DNA of 13,784 nucleotides from an uncultured Lachnospiraceae bacterium. Lineage in GTDB: Bacteria > Bacillota > Clostridia > Lachnospirales > Lachnospiraceae. The stretch covers positions 1-13,784 of the forward strand of contig CADBTO010000084.1 in the NCBI GenBank assembly GCA_902797565.1. The letters are read 5' to 3'. The notes under the pieces are model-generated. The model was given only the letters and a program-made list of their open reading frames with translations, was not told the origin of the DNA and made no database searches. A program made the position numbers and the translations under genes. Numbering within the stretch: the stretch's first letter is position 1; the number at the start of each line of letters is the position of its first letter. Below are positions 1 to 8,476 of the stretch, piece by piece.

Positions 1-31
1 CTAGATATAAATATAGAAAGGAATCAAAACT

Positions 32-463
32 ATGACAAGCGAATTTGATGCAGGATTGATCAGCAAGGAGGGTTTTGAAACCTTCCGTCCATTTTTGGGA
101 GAGATTGCGGCAAAAGACATTGCCGCGGGCGAGCAGTATATTTCGATCGGTGTGTCCAAAGATGGGCTGGCCTGCGGGGCAGTCACCGGGTATCCGGAGG
201 ACGAACAGGTCTTCCGCATCGTGTCGCTTTATGTGACGCCGGAAGCAAGGCGCAGGGGCGCAGCGACCCTGCTGCTGGATGAATTGCTTGCACAGCTTTA
301 TGAAATCGAAAACAATATGGCAGTGGTCATGGAGTTTTCTGATGATACAGAGGGTGCTTCTGAGGCACTCATTTCGTTTTTGAATGCCCGGGGCATCCCG
401 GAAGGGAGTGGCGCGGCGGAGGAAAACGCCCATCGCTTCGTATTCTTCGCAGACACATTTTAA
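32..463 (+). CDS. GNAT-family N-acetyltransferase
   Basis: Predicted 143-aa cytosolic acetyltransferase that would transfer an acetyl group from acetyl-CoA to an amine; the substrate cannot be told from sequence. The acetyl-CoA-binding motif A is visible at residues 67-78: a beta strand (IVSLYV), then TPEARRRGAA with the [Q/R]xxGx[G/A] pyrophosphate loop as R73-x-x-G76-x-A78, followed by the helix TLLLDELLAQL. The length is at the short end for single-domain GNATs, and the N-terminal half before motif A is weakly conserved. The ATG is supported by an AAAGGA Shine-Dalgarno at 17-22, 9 nt upstream. The TAA is 25 bp before the start of the giant ABC1-kinase gene, on the same strand with no terminator between, so the two are probably co-transcribed. 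Whether its substrate relates to the giant protein is unknown. GNAT membership is well supported by motif A; specificity is not. Confidence 0.85.
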   Translation: MTSEFDAGLISKEGFETFRPFLGEIAAKDIAAGEQYISIGVSKDGLACGAVTGYPEDEQVFRIVSLYVTPEARRRGAATLLLDELLAQLYEIENNMAVVMEFSDDTEGASEALISFLNARGIPEGSGAAEENAHRFVFFADTF

Positions 464-488
464 GAAGCGCTTTTAAGGAGAACATTTT

Positions 489-3400
489 ATGAAACTATTT
501 GCACATGAATCCACCAGGACAAAAAAAGAGTGGAAAGGCTTTTTACAGGAGCGGAAGGTTGGCCAGGCTCCTGCAGCCGCTGGCGCACAGGAGCCGCCGG
601 CACAGGACTACCAGAAAGGGGAGAAGCTTCGTGCGCTGGCGAAGCGTTTCCTGGGGATCTTCCAGTCAAAGATGAAGGAGATCCGTGCGGAAGGCCGCTT
701 CGGCGAGGGAAAAGCAAAGACCCTCTATGTTCCGGGGAAAAGTCGCAGGGCATCCCACGAGGAGCAGACGGAGCTGCAGGATGTCCGGACACAGAGGCAT
801 AATGACTGCATTACCGTGCAGGAACTACGGATTGCAAAAGACGGAAGGACCGCCCGGCAGGCTGTGAAGAACCGTTTTGACAGCAGTTTCCAGACGTTTA
901 TCGGCGCGCTTGGCGAGGAAGAGGCCCAGGCGGTGCAGGCGCAAAGGGAAGAGTATGCCCTGCTGCAGGAATGGATTCAGGAAGAGGACGCCCAGCAGAC
1001 CATGCAAACCTATCGGAATGCCGGGGAAGGAAGAAACAACCTGATGTCCAAAATGATTGACGAAGTTTCCGGCTATAATTTTTCGCTTGCGATGCTGAAT
1101 AAGACCTGGCTGGAGCACAATCAATCCACGATGCTGTCTATGATCTGGCGCGCAAAATCCCTGCATTCGCTCCTGGAACGCAACCAGGATTACAGGCAAA
1201 GCCTTTCGCCGCAAATCCGCCAGCTGCTTGATATCAAGGCAGGTGAAGCAGACAGCCTCCTTTCCGCGTTTACACTGGATCTGGACAAGCAGGGCATCCG
1301 GCTGAATGCTGCAGACGGAACCTATGAAGTTTTGCAGCGCACCCGCGCAGAGCGTCTTGCAGATGAGCGGGAGGATACGGGCAGGAAGGATTTTGCTGCA
1401 TGGAAGAAGAAGGAACTGGCGCTGGGACGGGATCTGACCGAAGAGGACGGGGACAGCGAAACAGCGATTGCAAACCTGACCTATGAAGATTTTGCAGCGA
1501 TGACAGGGACGAAAAACCGGGGCCAGGTGGAGCTGTCCGGTTCGAAGCTGAAGATTGTCAATAACGGAAAGTTCTGCTCCAAAAAGGGGACCGCGAGCGC
1601 ACAGAACCGGCTGATCCGGATCCGCTTTATGGAAACGGCACTGGCACAGCTCAGCGAAAAGGACCAGGCAGCATACCGCCCGCAGCTTCTTGCAGTACTA
1701 GGGCTGTATAACCCGGACCAGACCGAAAGCATGCCCCTTTCCAGGAAGCTGATTGCCAGCGTGCTTTCTGAGGTCAACCATCTCCGTTCCAGGGTTAATC
1801 GTGCCCTGGCTGCCCAGGATGCGGAGCGGGAAAAATCCGCTTATAAGATCGCAGAAAAGGTGAATGCCCTGCTGCCGGGATATATTGGCGAGCTGGCACA
1901 GAACAAAGCAGAGAAATCGGCCGCAAAGGAGCGGATTAAACGGATCCTCTCCCGTGCAAAGCAGCTGGGCGTTCCAGGCTCTTCGCTTTCCGAACACCAG
2001 ATGGACAATATTCTGGATCGGAACCTGGATCTTCTGCGGGATAAAATTTTTGAAAGCCTGCAGGGGCTGGACAGTATGGTGCTGAACCTCAAAGGCGGGC
2101 AGGACGCGGCATTGGACTGGCTGGAAAACCAGGATCTGGTCACAAAGGTCGCGGCACTGGAGATCCGCCGCATGGCGCAGCTGACGGACAATCGTCCCGC
2201 GCTTGCGGAGTACCAGCTGGGCGAGTATCTTGTGGACCAGGCGTTCTCCTTGTCCGGGAAGGAGCAGGTGAAGCCGCAGTTTGAGGCGCTCTATGTCGGA
2301 GAACTTGCGAAGGATGGCGATTTTGGGCTGTTCGAACTGATTGAGTCCAGGAAGAATTTGATTGCGCCAGCGGCATATGAAAATGGGACGGCACGGTCTG
2401 AAGCAGAGGAACTTGCGATGCTCTGCGACCGTCTGCAGCGCATCAACATGATCACCCAGAAGTGGCTGCTCCGGAGCGACGCGGAATATGATGTGGACGC
2501 ACAGGAGTTGGCAGCTCTGGGGCAGATGGTGGATCAGGCCCTGCTTGATCAGGGAAAATTCGGGAACATCCTTCCGGCCCTGCAGGGGACGCGTTTTCTG
2601 GCGGGCTACCGTGCGGCAGCCAATAAGATTCAAGGCGGGTTCCGCTTCGAAAACGCGGCGCGGGATCTTGCGGTAAACATGCGGCGGGAGCGCGTGGTAC
2701 GCCAGGATGTCGTCCTTGCGGAGCAGCCGCTGGCGCAGGAGGCGCATCCGATGGACCTTTCCGCGGAGGATCAGGCGGTTTTGGAGCAGTTCTCCCCGCA
2801 GCAGAAGGATCTGGTCAATGTCTTTTTGTTGAAATCACCGGCATCATCGTTGATTAAGCAAAACGAGGACGATGTTTCCAAGAGCATCCTGCAGCTGCAC
2901 AAGACGCTGCGCCAATATAAGGCAAATGACCACTTCATTATCACGGTGTTCGTGGGCGAGGCACAGCTGAGGCTGGAGCAGAAGCCGACCGGCGTCCTTG
3001 TCGCCAGCGACGGGAATAAGAAGATTTCCCTGCCTTTGAACGGGAAACGGCTGGCAGATGAGCTGGAAACGGACATGGCTGCATCGATCGAAAAATACGG
3101 GGTGAAGTCTGTCCTTCCGCTTTTCCCGACCGAGCAGTCCATGAAAGATGAGGATGACCGCCTTGATCATGAATACCGCGTCATGCGGCAGCGGGAGATG
3201 GATGAAGCGCGGGCGAACAATCGCCAACCGAATATCCGGGGCAGCCAGGAGTTCTATCGAGAGAACATTTCGAAGCGATTCGACTGGGAACTGGTTGAGG
3301 CGGCCAGGGAGCGGTCTTTGTGCCATCATATCCTGGAAAAGTATACGGGGAAAAAGGCGGCGTTTTTCGCGAACATTCCGATCCGGACGCTGAAGGATTA

Positions 3401-6400
3401 TACCCACCAGATCCTGGAGGCAAGGCCGGAAGAACTTGAGGAGCGGAAGCAGGGGATCATTGCGGATGTGGCGGAAAAAGACAGCAAGGTGCTGTACAAT
3501 GATGTGGATGTCCTGAAAAATATTACGGCGGATGAAGAGTTCCAGCGGGGCAGGAGGATTAACGGGGTCTATCTGGCTCCGGATGTAAAACAGGCGCCGG
3601 AAGAGAATGAACCGGTTTGGAGCAAGGAAGAGGAGCGGGTCAAGAACTTCATTGCGGATGTGGTATTCATGAACGCTTCATGGCATCTGGACTCAGAATA
3701 CAAGAAACGGCAGGAAGGTGAAGCACATCGCGGCAACCGCCTGCGTGCAGCACTGGCAAGCCATCCGCGTGCCGTGATCCTGATTATGGATGACCGCACG
3801 ATCCTGGACCGGACGATTGACCGGATGGCATTTCCTGGCGAAGACGAAGACGGGGGCAATGCAGAATCGCCTTTGAAGCGTTCGATCAAAGAGGATATGC
3901 AGCAGCTGTTCAATGATCCGGGGCTGCAGCAGGTCCGGCGCAAGCGCGAACGCGGCGCGAGCGAAGAAGAAACCCTAGTGGATATGTACCGGTATTTTAA
4001 CGACAAAAAGAATTCCGGCGGCATAGATACCCTGGAGGACAAGATCAATGCTGATGTGGCACAAGTTGTGACGGATATGCAGCGAGAACTGGCAACTGCC
4101 ACGGACGAGCTCTTCCAGCACCAGGCGGCAGGAGGGGGAAATATCCCGGCAGAATTTCCGGATCCTTATGAGCGGCATATCACAAGGGCGGAGCAGCTGC
4201 GCAGGATTGAACTGCGTCAGAAGGAGCTTGCACGGCGGATCGAGGCAGAGAACAATTCTGATGTGGGCCAGGGGCAGTTTACGAAGAACGTGCTCAAGAA
4301 ATATTTCGCCGCATCTTCTCCGGAAGACCAGCGCGCGATGGTGGGCGCGATGCTGCGGTTCAGCGTCCCGAAAAAAGATATGTCGCAGATGAATGCGCAG
4401 CAGAAACAGGAGGAAAAAGACCGGCGGAAAGGAAGTTCGCTGGCTGGCTTTTTGAAGGGCGCGGGCCCGCTGATGCAGAAGATCCTGCAGGGGTTGCCGG
4501 AACAGGGGATGCCTGCCGCGATGAAAAAAGCGCTGGCGGATATGAAATCCGGCCTGATGCCGATTCCGGATGCCGTGGTACGTATGCGCCTGGAACTTCT
4601 GGTCCGTCGTTCCAATGGCGATGTGAAGGAGATCCGGATGGAGCGTTCCCTGGGTGCGGCGTCTGTGGGACAGGCGTTCCTTTGTCGGATTTTCGGGCCG
4701 TCCTATCCTCCGGAAGGGAAGGAAGTGGTTATCAAGCTGCTCCGGCCCGATGTACGCAACCGGATGATCCGTGACAAGCAGATTATCCTGAACTGCGCGA
4801 ATGAAGTGGATCCGAGCGGTGCGATGGCAACGACCTACGAAAACCAGACCAAGAAGATCGAAGAGGAGTTCGACTTGACCATCGAGGACCGGAACCTGCG
4901 GATCGGGGAACTGTACAACAAAGGGGATGCGCATGTCCGTTCCGTGGGCGCAGAGCGGGCGCTGGCGGCAACGACCAATATTCTGGTTCTGGAAAAAGCC
5001 TCCGGAAAGACTGTGGACAGCTATATGAAGGACGTTGAGGCTGCGCGGAAGAAGGCGAAAAACCGCCAGGACCTCCAGAAGATCCTAGAGCAGCTGGAGC
5101 TTCGGCAGAAGCATATCGCGATGGTGGCAGACAAGTGGGTGAGCGAGGGGATCTTTGGCTCCGGCTTCTACCATGGCGACCTGCATGCCGGGAATATTAT
5201 GGTGGATGACAATGGCGCGACGATCATTGACTACGGAAATGCTGTGCAGCTGACAGAGTTCCAGCAGCTCCAGATTACGCGCCTGACGGCGGCGGCTGCG
5301 GTCGGGAAGCAGGAAGACTTCATTGACGCGTTCCACAACTTATTGGAAGATACAACGGAGGAGCAATGGAACCAGAAGAAAGACGCATTCGCGGAAGAGG
5401 TGCGGAAGGTCTTTGAGGTGGGCGCGAAGGAGGTATCGGGACAGATGATTTCGCTGATCCTGATGCGTGCCCAGACGGTGGGCCTGGAGGTGCCTGCTGC
5501 GATCAACAGCTTCTCGCAATCCCAGATCCGCCTGCAAAACACCGTAGACGGGATGAATGCGACGATCAATGCGATCCGGCAGGATATCGACGCGATGGAC
5601 CACCAGGTGATCGAAAAGCCGCTGATGGACCTGGCGCTTCTCTGCCAGCATGATTATGTCAGCAGCAATAAAGACCAGGACCAGACGCTCCGGGAATATG
5701 GACAGAAATTCTTCCCGGACCGGAATACGCTCTTTTGCGAAATGCGGAAAAAGGGGAAATCCGCGCGCCGTTCGTTCAATCGGAAGTGGGTGAATAACCT
5801 GCAGGAAGGCCCTGAGAAACAGGCGCTTTTACAGGCCCTGCAGAATCTCCGGCAGGCGCAGGACCAGAACCGCGGGGATCTTGCAGAAAAAGAGCGCGCG
5901 GTTGCAAATGCGTATCAGGAAGCGTTTGTCCAAAGCAGGAACGCATTGCCGGAAGTCCAGGAACTGCGCCAGAATCTGTTCAGCCAGAATCCGGAAACGA
6001 TGCAGAAGATCGATGCAGAGCTGGAATCCTGGTTTTCAGATACGGAAAATTTCGGAAACGAGCTGCGGGATCTCTATAAGAGTTTCCGGACGGCTGTGGA
6101 AAATGGTGCGCCGGAAGCAGAACAGAATGCCACGGCAGACCTGTTCTTCAAACAGTATTTTGAAGCGGCGGAAGTGCGCTTTGCAGCGATCCGCAGGCAG
6201 CGGAGAAGCAGTGCGGTTCCGGTACGGAGTTTCTTTGATGTCATGGCAGGCGTCACGGAGGCGCATCTTTCCGCATCCCTGCAACGGCTAGGAATCGCAA
6301 CGAGCGTGGAATACCAGAAGATCCTTTCCAAACGGCGGCTGGCAAAGGCGAATCCGGGTGCCGTGCAGCAGGCGCAGGGACCGGTCGAAGTGGATGATGC

Positions 6401-8387
6401 GCAGCTGGCAGGCGTGCGCATGAATCTTGGGAACCTGGAGGCAGGGAACCTTCCGGATTCGCTTTCAAAGGCGAGGAAGCGCCGGCAGCGGATGGATGAA
6501 TTCGGACAGAGGGTCCGGGAAATGGAGGATACCGCTGCAAAACTATACCGGGAGAATGGCGTTTATGTGAAAAACGATCTTGAGCACGAGGCAGAAGTGG
6601 TTGAAGGGCAGCCGCCGATCCAGGAAACGAAGCCGATGGACGTCTGGCATGCAATCCTGGCAGAGCAGGTTGAAAACAAGTCCTGGCAGACCAGCCAGGA
6701 GGAACTGCTGCAGGCAGGCGGCCAGCAGATCGAACATCCGTTCTATCAAGGCATCTTCCAGCAGCTTACCCAGGCACTGGAAGCGGATTATGCCCTGACA
6801 ACCGATGAACAGCGCGAACCCGTGCTCCGTTTTGAGGCGGAGCAGAACCTGCACAGGCTCCTGGTGGATCTTCCGCGGGAGAATGGGGGCAGCGCGTTCT
6901 TTGTGAAGGTGATGGAGGGCGAAGCGAAGGAAGGCGGGCAGCTGGCGCGGTTTGGCATCCTTCAGCAGAGCCTTGATGGGCAGCATACCTCAAAGACCAT
7001 CGAATTCCTAAGCGGGCTGGAGAATCTGCAGGAAGAAGAGCAGAAACAGGCACGGGAAGTTGTGGCTTCGCTGCTTCGGCTGTTTGGCGAGAAGGTGGAA
7101 AAATCCTATCTGGCACGGGAAGGGATTTATGACGAGAATGTCCGGGAAAAGAACCATCAGGAACGGGTACTGGTCGGCCTGCGTGAAGACCGTCTTCTGG
7201 GGTCCCAGGAATATCTGTGGTATATCGAAAAGGAAACACAGCACAGCGAGCTGCCGGATGAATACCAGGGCGAAGAAGGACGTCAGGCGTATGTCCGCAG
7301 GCTTCAGGAAAACGGCTGGCTGACAACGGAAGACGCGCAGTTCTTCACCAGCCTCCATCAGTGGATCACGGGAGAAAAAGACAATGCGGCTGTGCCGCAG
7401 AAACGGGCGAAAATCCAGACGCTTATGAAAGACCTGCTGCAAATCCAGATCAAGACAGATGATATGCGTCTGAACTGGACGCATGCCATAGAGAGTCTGG
7501 TTTCGGATTATACAGAGGCGCCCATGTATGATGATGTGAGCGGGAAGCTGGAGAGCAGCAAACGGAGCATTCGCGGGAATCTGGGCTTCTTCCGGTACAA
7601 AACGAAGAATCCGGATCTGGTGGGTGAACACCGGTCACAGGCAGCAAACGAGATGGGGTATTTTGCGAAGCGGATCAACAACTGGCCAGCGAATGACGAG
7701 GATGTCATCAATTCGTTCGGACGCCTTCTGGAAAATGCGTATATTGCGGCCAATGTGGGAGAGACGGAGGAAGCGAGAAACAAGGGGAAGGCACTGGTTG
7801 AGAAGCTGGAGCCGATCGCGCATCGGTTTGAATGCGAGATGCTGGAGTCCAAAGAAATGCGTTCGGAAATCCTGGGGCAGATTATTGCTATCTATGAGGG
7901 CGAGGAGATGATCTACGACGTCCGCATCCAGGTCTTTGGGTATGCCCGGAGCCGTTATCTGCAGCAGGAGGATTACAACGCGATCGAATACGGCGCAAGG
8001 GAGGCAGCAGAGAAGCGCAGGGCGGAGGAAGAGGAACGCCGCCGCCGCGAGGAAGCAGAGGAGAAAGAACGGCGCCGCCGCGAGGAAGCAGAGGAGAAAG
8101 AACGCCGCCGCCGCGAAGAAGAAGAGGAGAAAGAACGGCGCCGCCGCGAAGAAGAAGAGGAGAAAGAACGCCGCAGGCTGGAAGCGGAGCAGGAAGAGAA
8201 CGATGATGATATCGAAGACGAGATCATCGAGGACGATGAGGAGCTTGAGGAGCTCCAGGGCAAGCGGCGGAAGAAGATGAAGCATTATGACATCGAGGAC
8301 GAGGATGAGCCCAAGAACAAGATTGAAATAAAAGAGGACAAAAAAGAGGACAATCCTTGGGCGGAAGACGAGGATGAGGACGAATAA
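489..8387 (+). CDS. Giant (2632-aa) protein with central ABC1/UbiB-like atypical kinase domain
   Basis: A single open frame with SD AAGGAG at 475-480, 8 nt before the ATG. There is no signal peptide and no long hydrophobic stretch, and I count only nine Cys, so a cytosolic location is likely. Visible layout: basic N-terminus with an Ala/Pro/Gln-rich patch (about 27-40); mostly helical charged sequence to about 1300, interrupted by a beta-rich patch near 815-855; ABC1 kinase at about 1320-1640; charged helical sequence to about 2510; ER/K repeat 2516-2570; acidic tail to 2632. Kinase motifs: a KxGQ-like element as K1331-I-L-Q1334 after G1326-P1327; an A-rich-loop equivalent LGAASVGQ (1388-1395); VVIK with Lys1416; ExD as E1460-F-D1462, then E1466..N1469; catalytic loop HGDLHAGN with D1564 and N1569; DYG with D1581. 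Bacterial ABC1 proteins are usually about 450-600 aa, so this is roughly five times longer. UbiB/COQ8 relatives support quinone synthesis, but neither a quinone role nor a membrane anchor is evident here. The kinase call is firm; the function and the rest of the protein are unrecognised. Confidence 0.85.
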   Translation: MKLFAHESTRTKKEWKGFLQERKVGQAPAAAGAQEPPAQDYQKGEKLRALAKRFLGIFQSKMKEIRAEGRFGEGKAKTLYVPGKSRRASHEEQTELQDVRTQRHNDCITVQELRIAKDGRTARQAVKNRFDSSFQTFIGALGEEEAQAVQAQREEYALLQEWIQEEDAQQTMQTYRNAGEGRNNLMSKMIDEVSGYNFSLAMLNKTWLEHNQSTMLSMIWRAKSLHSLLERNQDYRQSLSPQIRQLLDIKAGEADSLLSAFTLDLDKQGIRLNAADGTYEVLQRTRAERLADEREDTGRKDFAAWKKKELALGRDLTEEDGDSETAIANLTYEDFAAMTGTKNRGQVELSGSKLKIVNNGKFCSKKGTASAQNRLIRIRFMETALAQLSEKDQAAYRPQLLAVLGLYNPDQTESMPLSRKLIASVLSEVNHLRSRVNRALAAQDAEREKSAYKIAEKVNALLPGYIGELAQNKAEKSAAKERIKRILSRAKQLGVPGSSLSEHQMDNILDRNLDLLRDKIFESLQGLDSMVLNLKGGQDAALDWLENQDLVTKVAALEIRRMAQLTDNRPALAEYQLGEYLVDQAFSLSGKEQVKPQFEALYVGELAKDGDFGLFELIESRKNLIAPAAYENGTARSEAEELAMLCDRLQRINMITQKWLLRSDAEYDVDAQELAALGQMVDQALLDQGKFGNILPALQGTRFLAGYRAAANKIQGGFRFENAARDLAVNMRRERVVRQDVVLAEQPLAQEAHPMDLSAEDQAVLEQFSPQQKDLVNVFLLKSPASSLIKQNEDDVSKSILQLHKTLRQYKANDHFIITVFVGEAQLRLEQKPTGVLVASDGNKKISLPLNGKRLADELETDMAASIEKYGVKSVLPLFPTEQSMKDEDDRLDHEYRVMRQREMDEARANNRQPNIRGSQEFYRENISKRFDWELVEAARERSLCHHILEKYTGKKAAFFANIPIRTLKDYTHQILEARPEELEERKQGIIADVAEKDSKVLYNDVDVLKNITADEEFQRGRRINGVYLAPDVKQAPEENEPVWSKEEERVKNFIADVVFMNASWHLDSEYKKRQEGEAHRGNRLRAALASHPRAVILIMDDRTILDRTIDRMAFPGEDEDGGNAESPLKRSIKEDMQQLFNDPGLQQVRRKRERGASEEETLVDMYRYFNDKKNSGGIDTLEDKINADVAQVVTDMQRELATATDELFQHQAAGGGNIPAEFPDPYERHITRAEQLRRIELRQKELARRIEAENNSDVGQGQFTKNVLKKYFAASSPEDQRAMVGAMLRFSVPKKDMSQMNAQQKQEEKDRRKGSSLAGFLKGAGPLMQKILQGLPEQGMPAAMKKALADMKSGLMPIPDAVVRMRLELLVRRSNGDVKEIRMERSLGAASVGQAFLCRIFGPSYPPEGKEVVIKLLRPDVRNRMIRDKQIILNCANEVDPSGAMATTYENQTKKIEEEFDLTIEDRNLRIGELYNKGDAHVRSVGAERALAATTNILVLEKASGKTVDSYMKDVEAARKKAKNRQDLQKILEQLELRQKHIAMVADKWVSEGIFGSGFYHGDLHAGNIMVDDNGATIIDYGNAVQLTEFQQLQITRLTAAAAVGKQEDFIDAFHNLLEDTTEEQWNQKKDAFAEEVRKVFEVGAKEVSGQMISLILMRAQTVGLEVPAAINSFSQSQIRLQNTVDGMNATINAIRQDIDAMDHQVIEKPLMDLALLCQHDYVSSNKDQDQTLREYGQKFFPDRNTLFCEMRKKGKSARRSFNRKWVNNLQEGPEKQALLQALQNLRQAQDQNRGDLAEKERAVANAYQEAFVQSRNALPEVQELRQNLFSQNPETMQKIDAELESWFSDTENFGNELRDLYKSFRTAVENGAPEAEQNATADLFFKQYFEAAEVRFAAIRRQRRSSAVPVRSFFDVMAGVTEAHLSASLQRLGIATSVEYQKILSKRRLAKANPGAVQQAQGPVEVDDAQLAGVRMNLGNLEAGNLPDSLSKARKRRQRMDEFGQRVREMEDTAAKLYRENGVYVKNDLEHEAEVVEGQPPIQETKPMDVWHAILAEQVENKSWQTSQEELLQAGGQQIEHPFYQGIFQQLTQALEADYALTTDEQREPVLRFEAEQNLHRLLVDLPRENGGSAFFVKVMEGEAKEGGQLARFGILQQSLDGQHTSKTIEFLSGLENLQEEEQKQAREVVASLLRLFGEKVEKSYLAREGIYDENVREKNHQERVLVGLREDRLLGSQEYLWYIEKETQHSELPDEYQGEEGRQAYVRRLQENGWLTTEDAQFFTSLHQWITGEKDNAAVPQKRAKIQTLMKDLLQIQIKTDDMRLNWTHAIESLVSDYTEAPMYDDVSGKLESSKRSIRGNLGFFRYKTKNPDLVGEHRSQAANEMGYFAKRINNWPANDEDVINSFGRLLENAYIAANVGETEEARNKGKALVEKLEPIAHRFECEMLESKEMRSEILGQIIAIYEGEEMIYDVRIQVFGYARSRYLQQEDYNAIEYGAREAAEKRRAEEEERRRREEAEEKERRRREEAEEKERRRREEEEEKERRRREEEEEKERRRLEAEQEENDDDIEDEIIEDDEELEELQGKRRKKMKHYDIEDEDEPKNKIEIKEDKKEDNPWAEDEDEDE
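8034..8198 (+). repeat. 33-bp in-frame tandem repeat encoding an ER/K helix
   Basis: Five consecutive 33-bp units lie inside the giant gene (8034, 8067, 8100, 8133, 8166). The first four encode the 11-residue unit ERRRREEAEEK or ERRRREEEEEK; the fifth is degenerate (ERRRLEAEQEE). The second codon alternates CGC, CGG, CGC, CGG, and units 1-2 share GAGGAAGCA where units 3-4 share GAAGAAGAA. This is what a 66-bp duplication of a two-unit block, followed by small changes, would leave. The alternating blocks of Glu and Arg/Lys fit an ER/K single alpha-helix or a hendecad coiled coil, at residues 2516-2570. Confidence 0.92.
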
Positions 8388-8424
8388 GGCCAAGGAAGGG
8401 GCAATCACTGTCATGCGTTAGAGG

Positions 8425-8460
8425 AAGACCGGGCAAATTCTGCAGTTTGTCCGGTCTTTT
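8425..8460 (+). terminator. Intrinsic terminator after the giant kinase gene
   Basis: A 13-bp stem with 5' arm 8425-8437 (AAGACCGGGCAAA) and 3' arm 8446-8458 (TTTGTCCGGTCTT) has one G-U pair and an 8-nt loop. The 3' arm runs into TTTT (8457-8460), and a second T run follows at 8467-8472. It begins 38 nt after the stop codon and separates the GNAT/kinase unit from the xylanase gene. Confidence 0.85.
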
Positions 8461-8476
8461 CTGCAATTTTTCCTGT

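Noticed and set aside
6..11. TATAAA as a -10 element for the GNAT gene
   Set aside because: It would start transcription within or just before the SD, and no -35 can be seen because the window begins there.
465..472. AAGCGCTT palindrome resembling the core of a CcpA cre site
   Set aside because: It lies between two co-transcribed genes just before an SD, and the flanks do not match the cre consensus well (about 10 of 14).
1698..2747. 349-codon open frame on the minus strand
   Set aside because: It is fully inside the giant gene, with low-complexity, His/Arg/Leu-rich translation and no motifs; a shadow frame.
4446..5408. Aminoglycoside/choline phosphotransferase identity for the kinase core
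   Set aside because: The HGDLHAGN loop alone would fit APH-type enzymes, but the GAASVGQ loop, VVIK, the EFD..E..N element and the upstream GP....K..Q stretch fit ABC1 better.
489..8387. Naming the giant gene ubiB or assigning it to ubiquinone synthesis
   Set aside because: Length, lack of a membrane anchor, altered signature motifs and context give no support for a quinone role.
7635..8414. 259-codon minus-strand frame with Phe/Leu-rich, membrane-like sequence
   Set aside because: The apparent hydrophobic repeats are the antisense of the ER/K repeat (Glu/Arg codons read backwards), not a real membrane protein.
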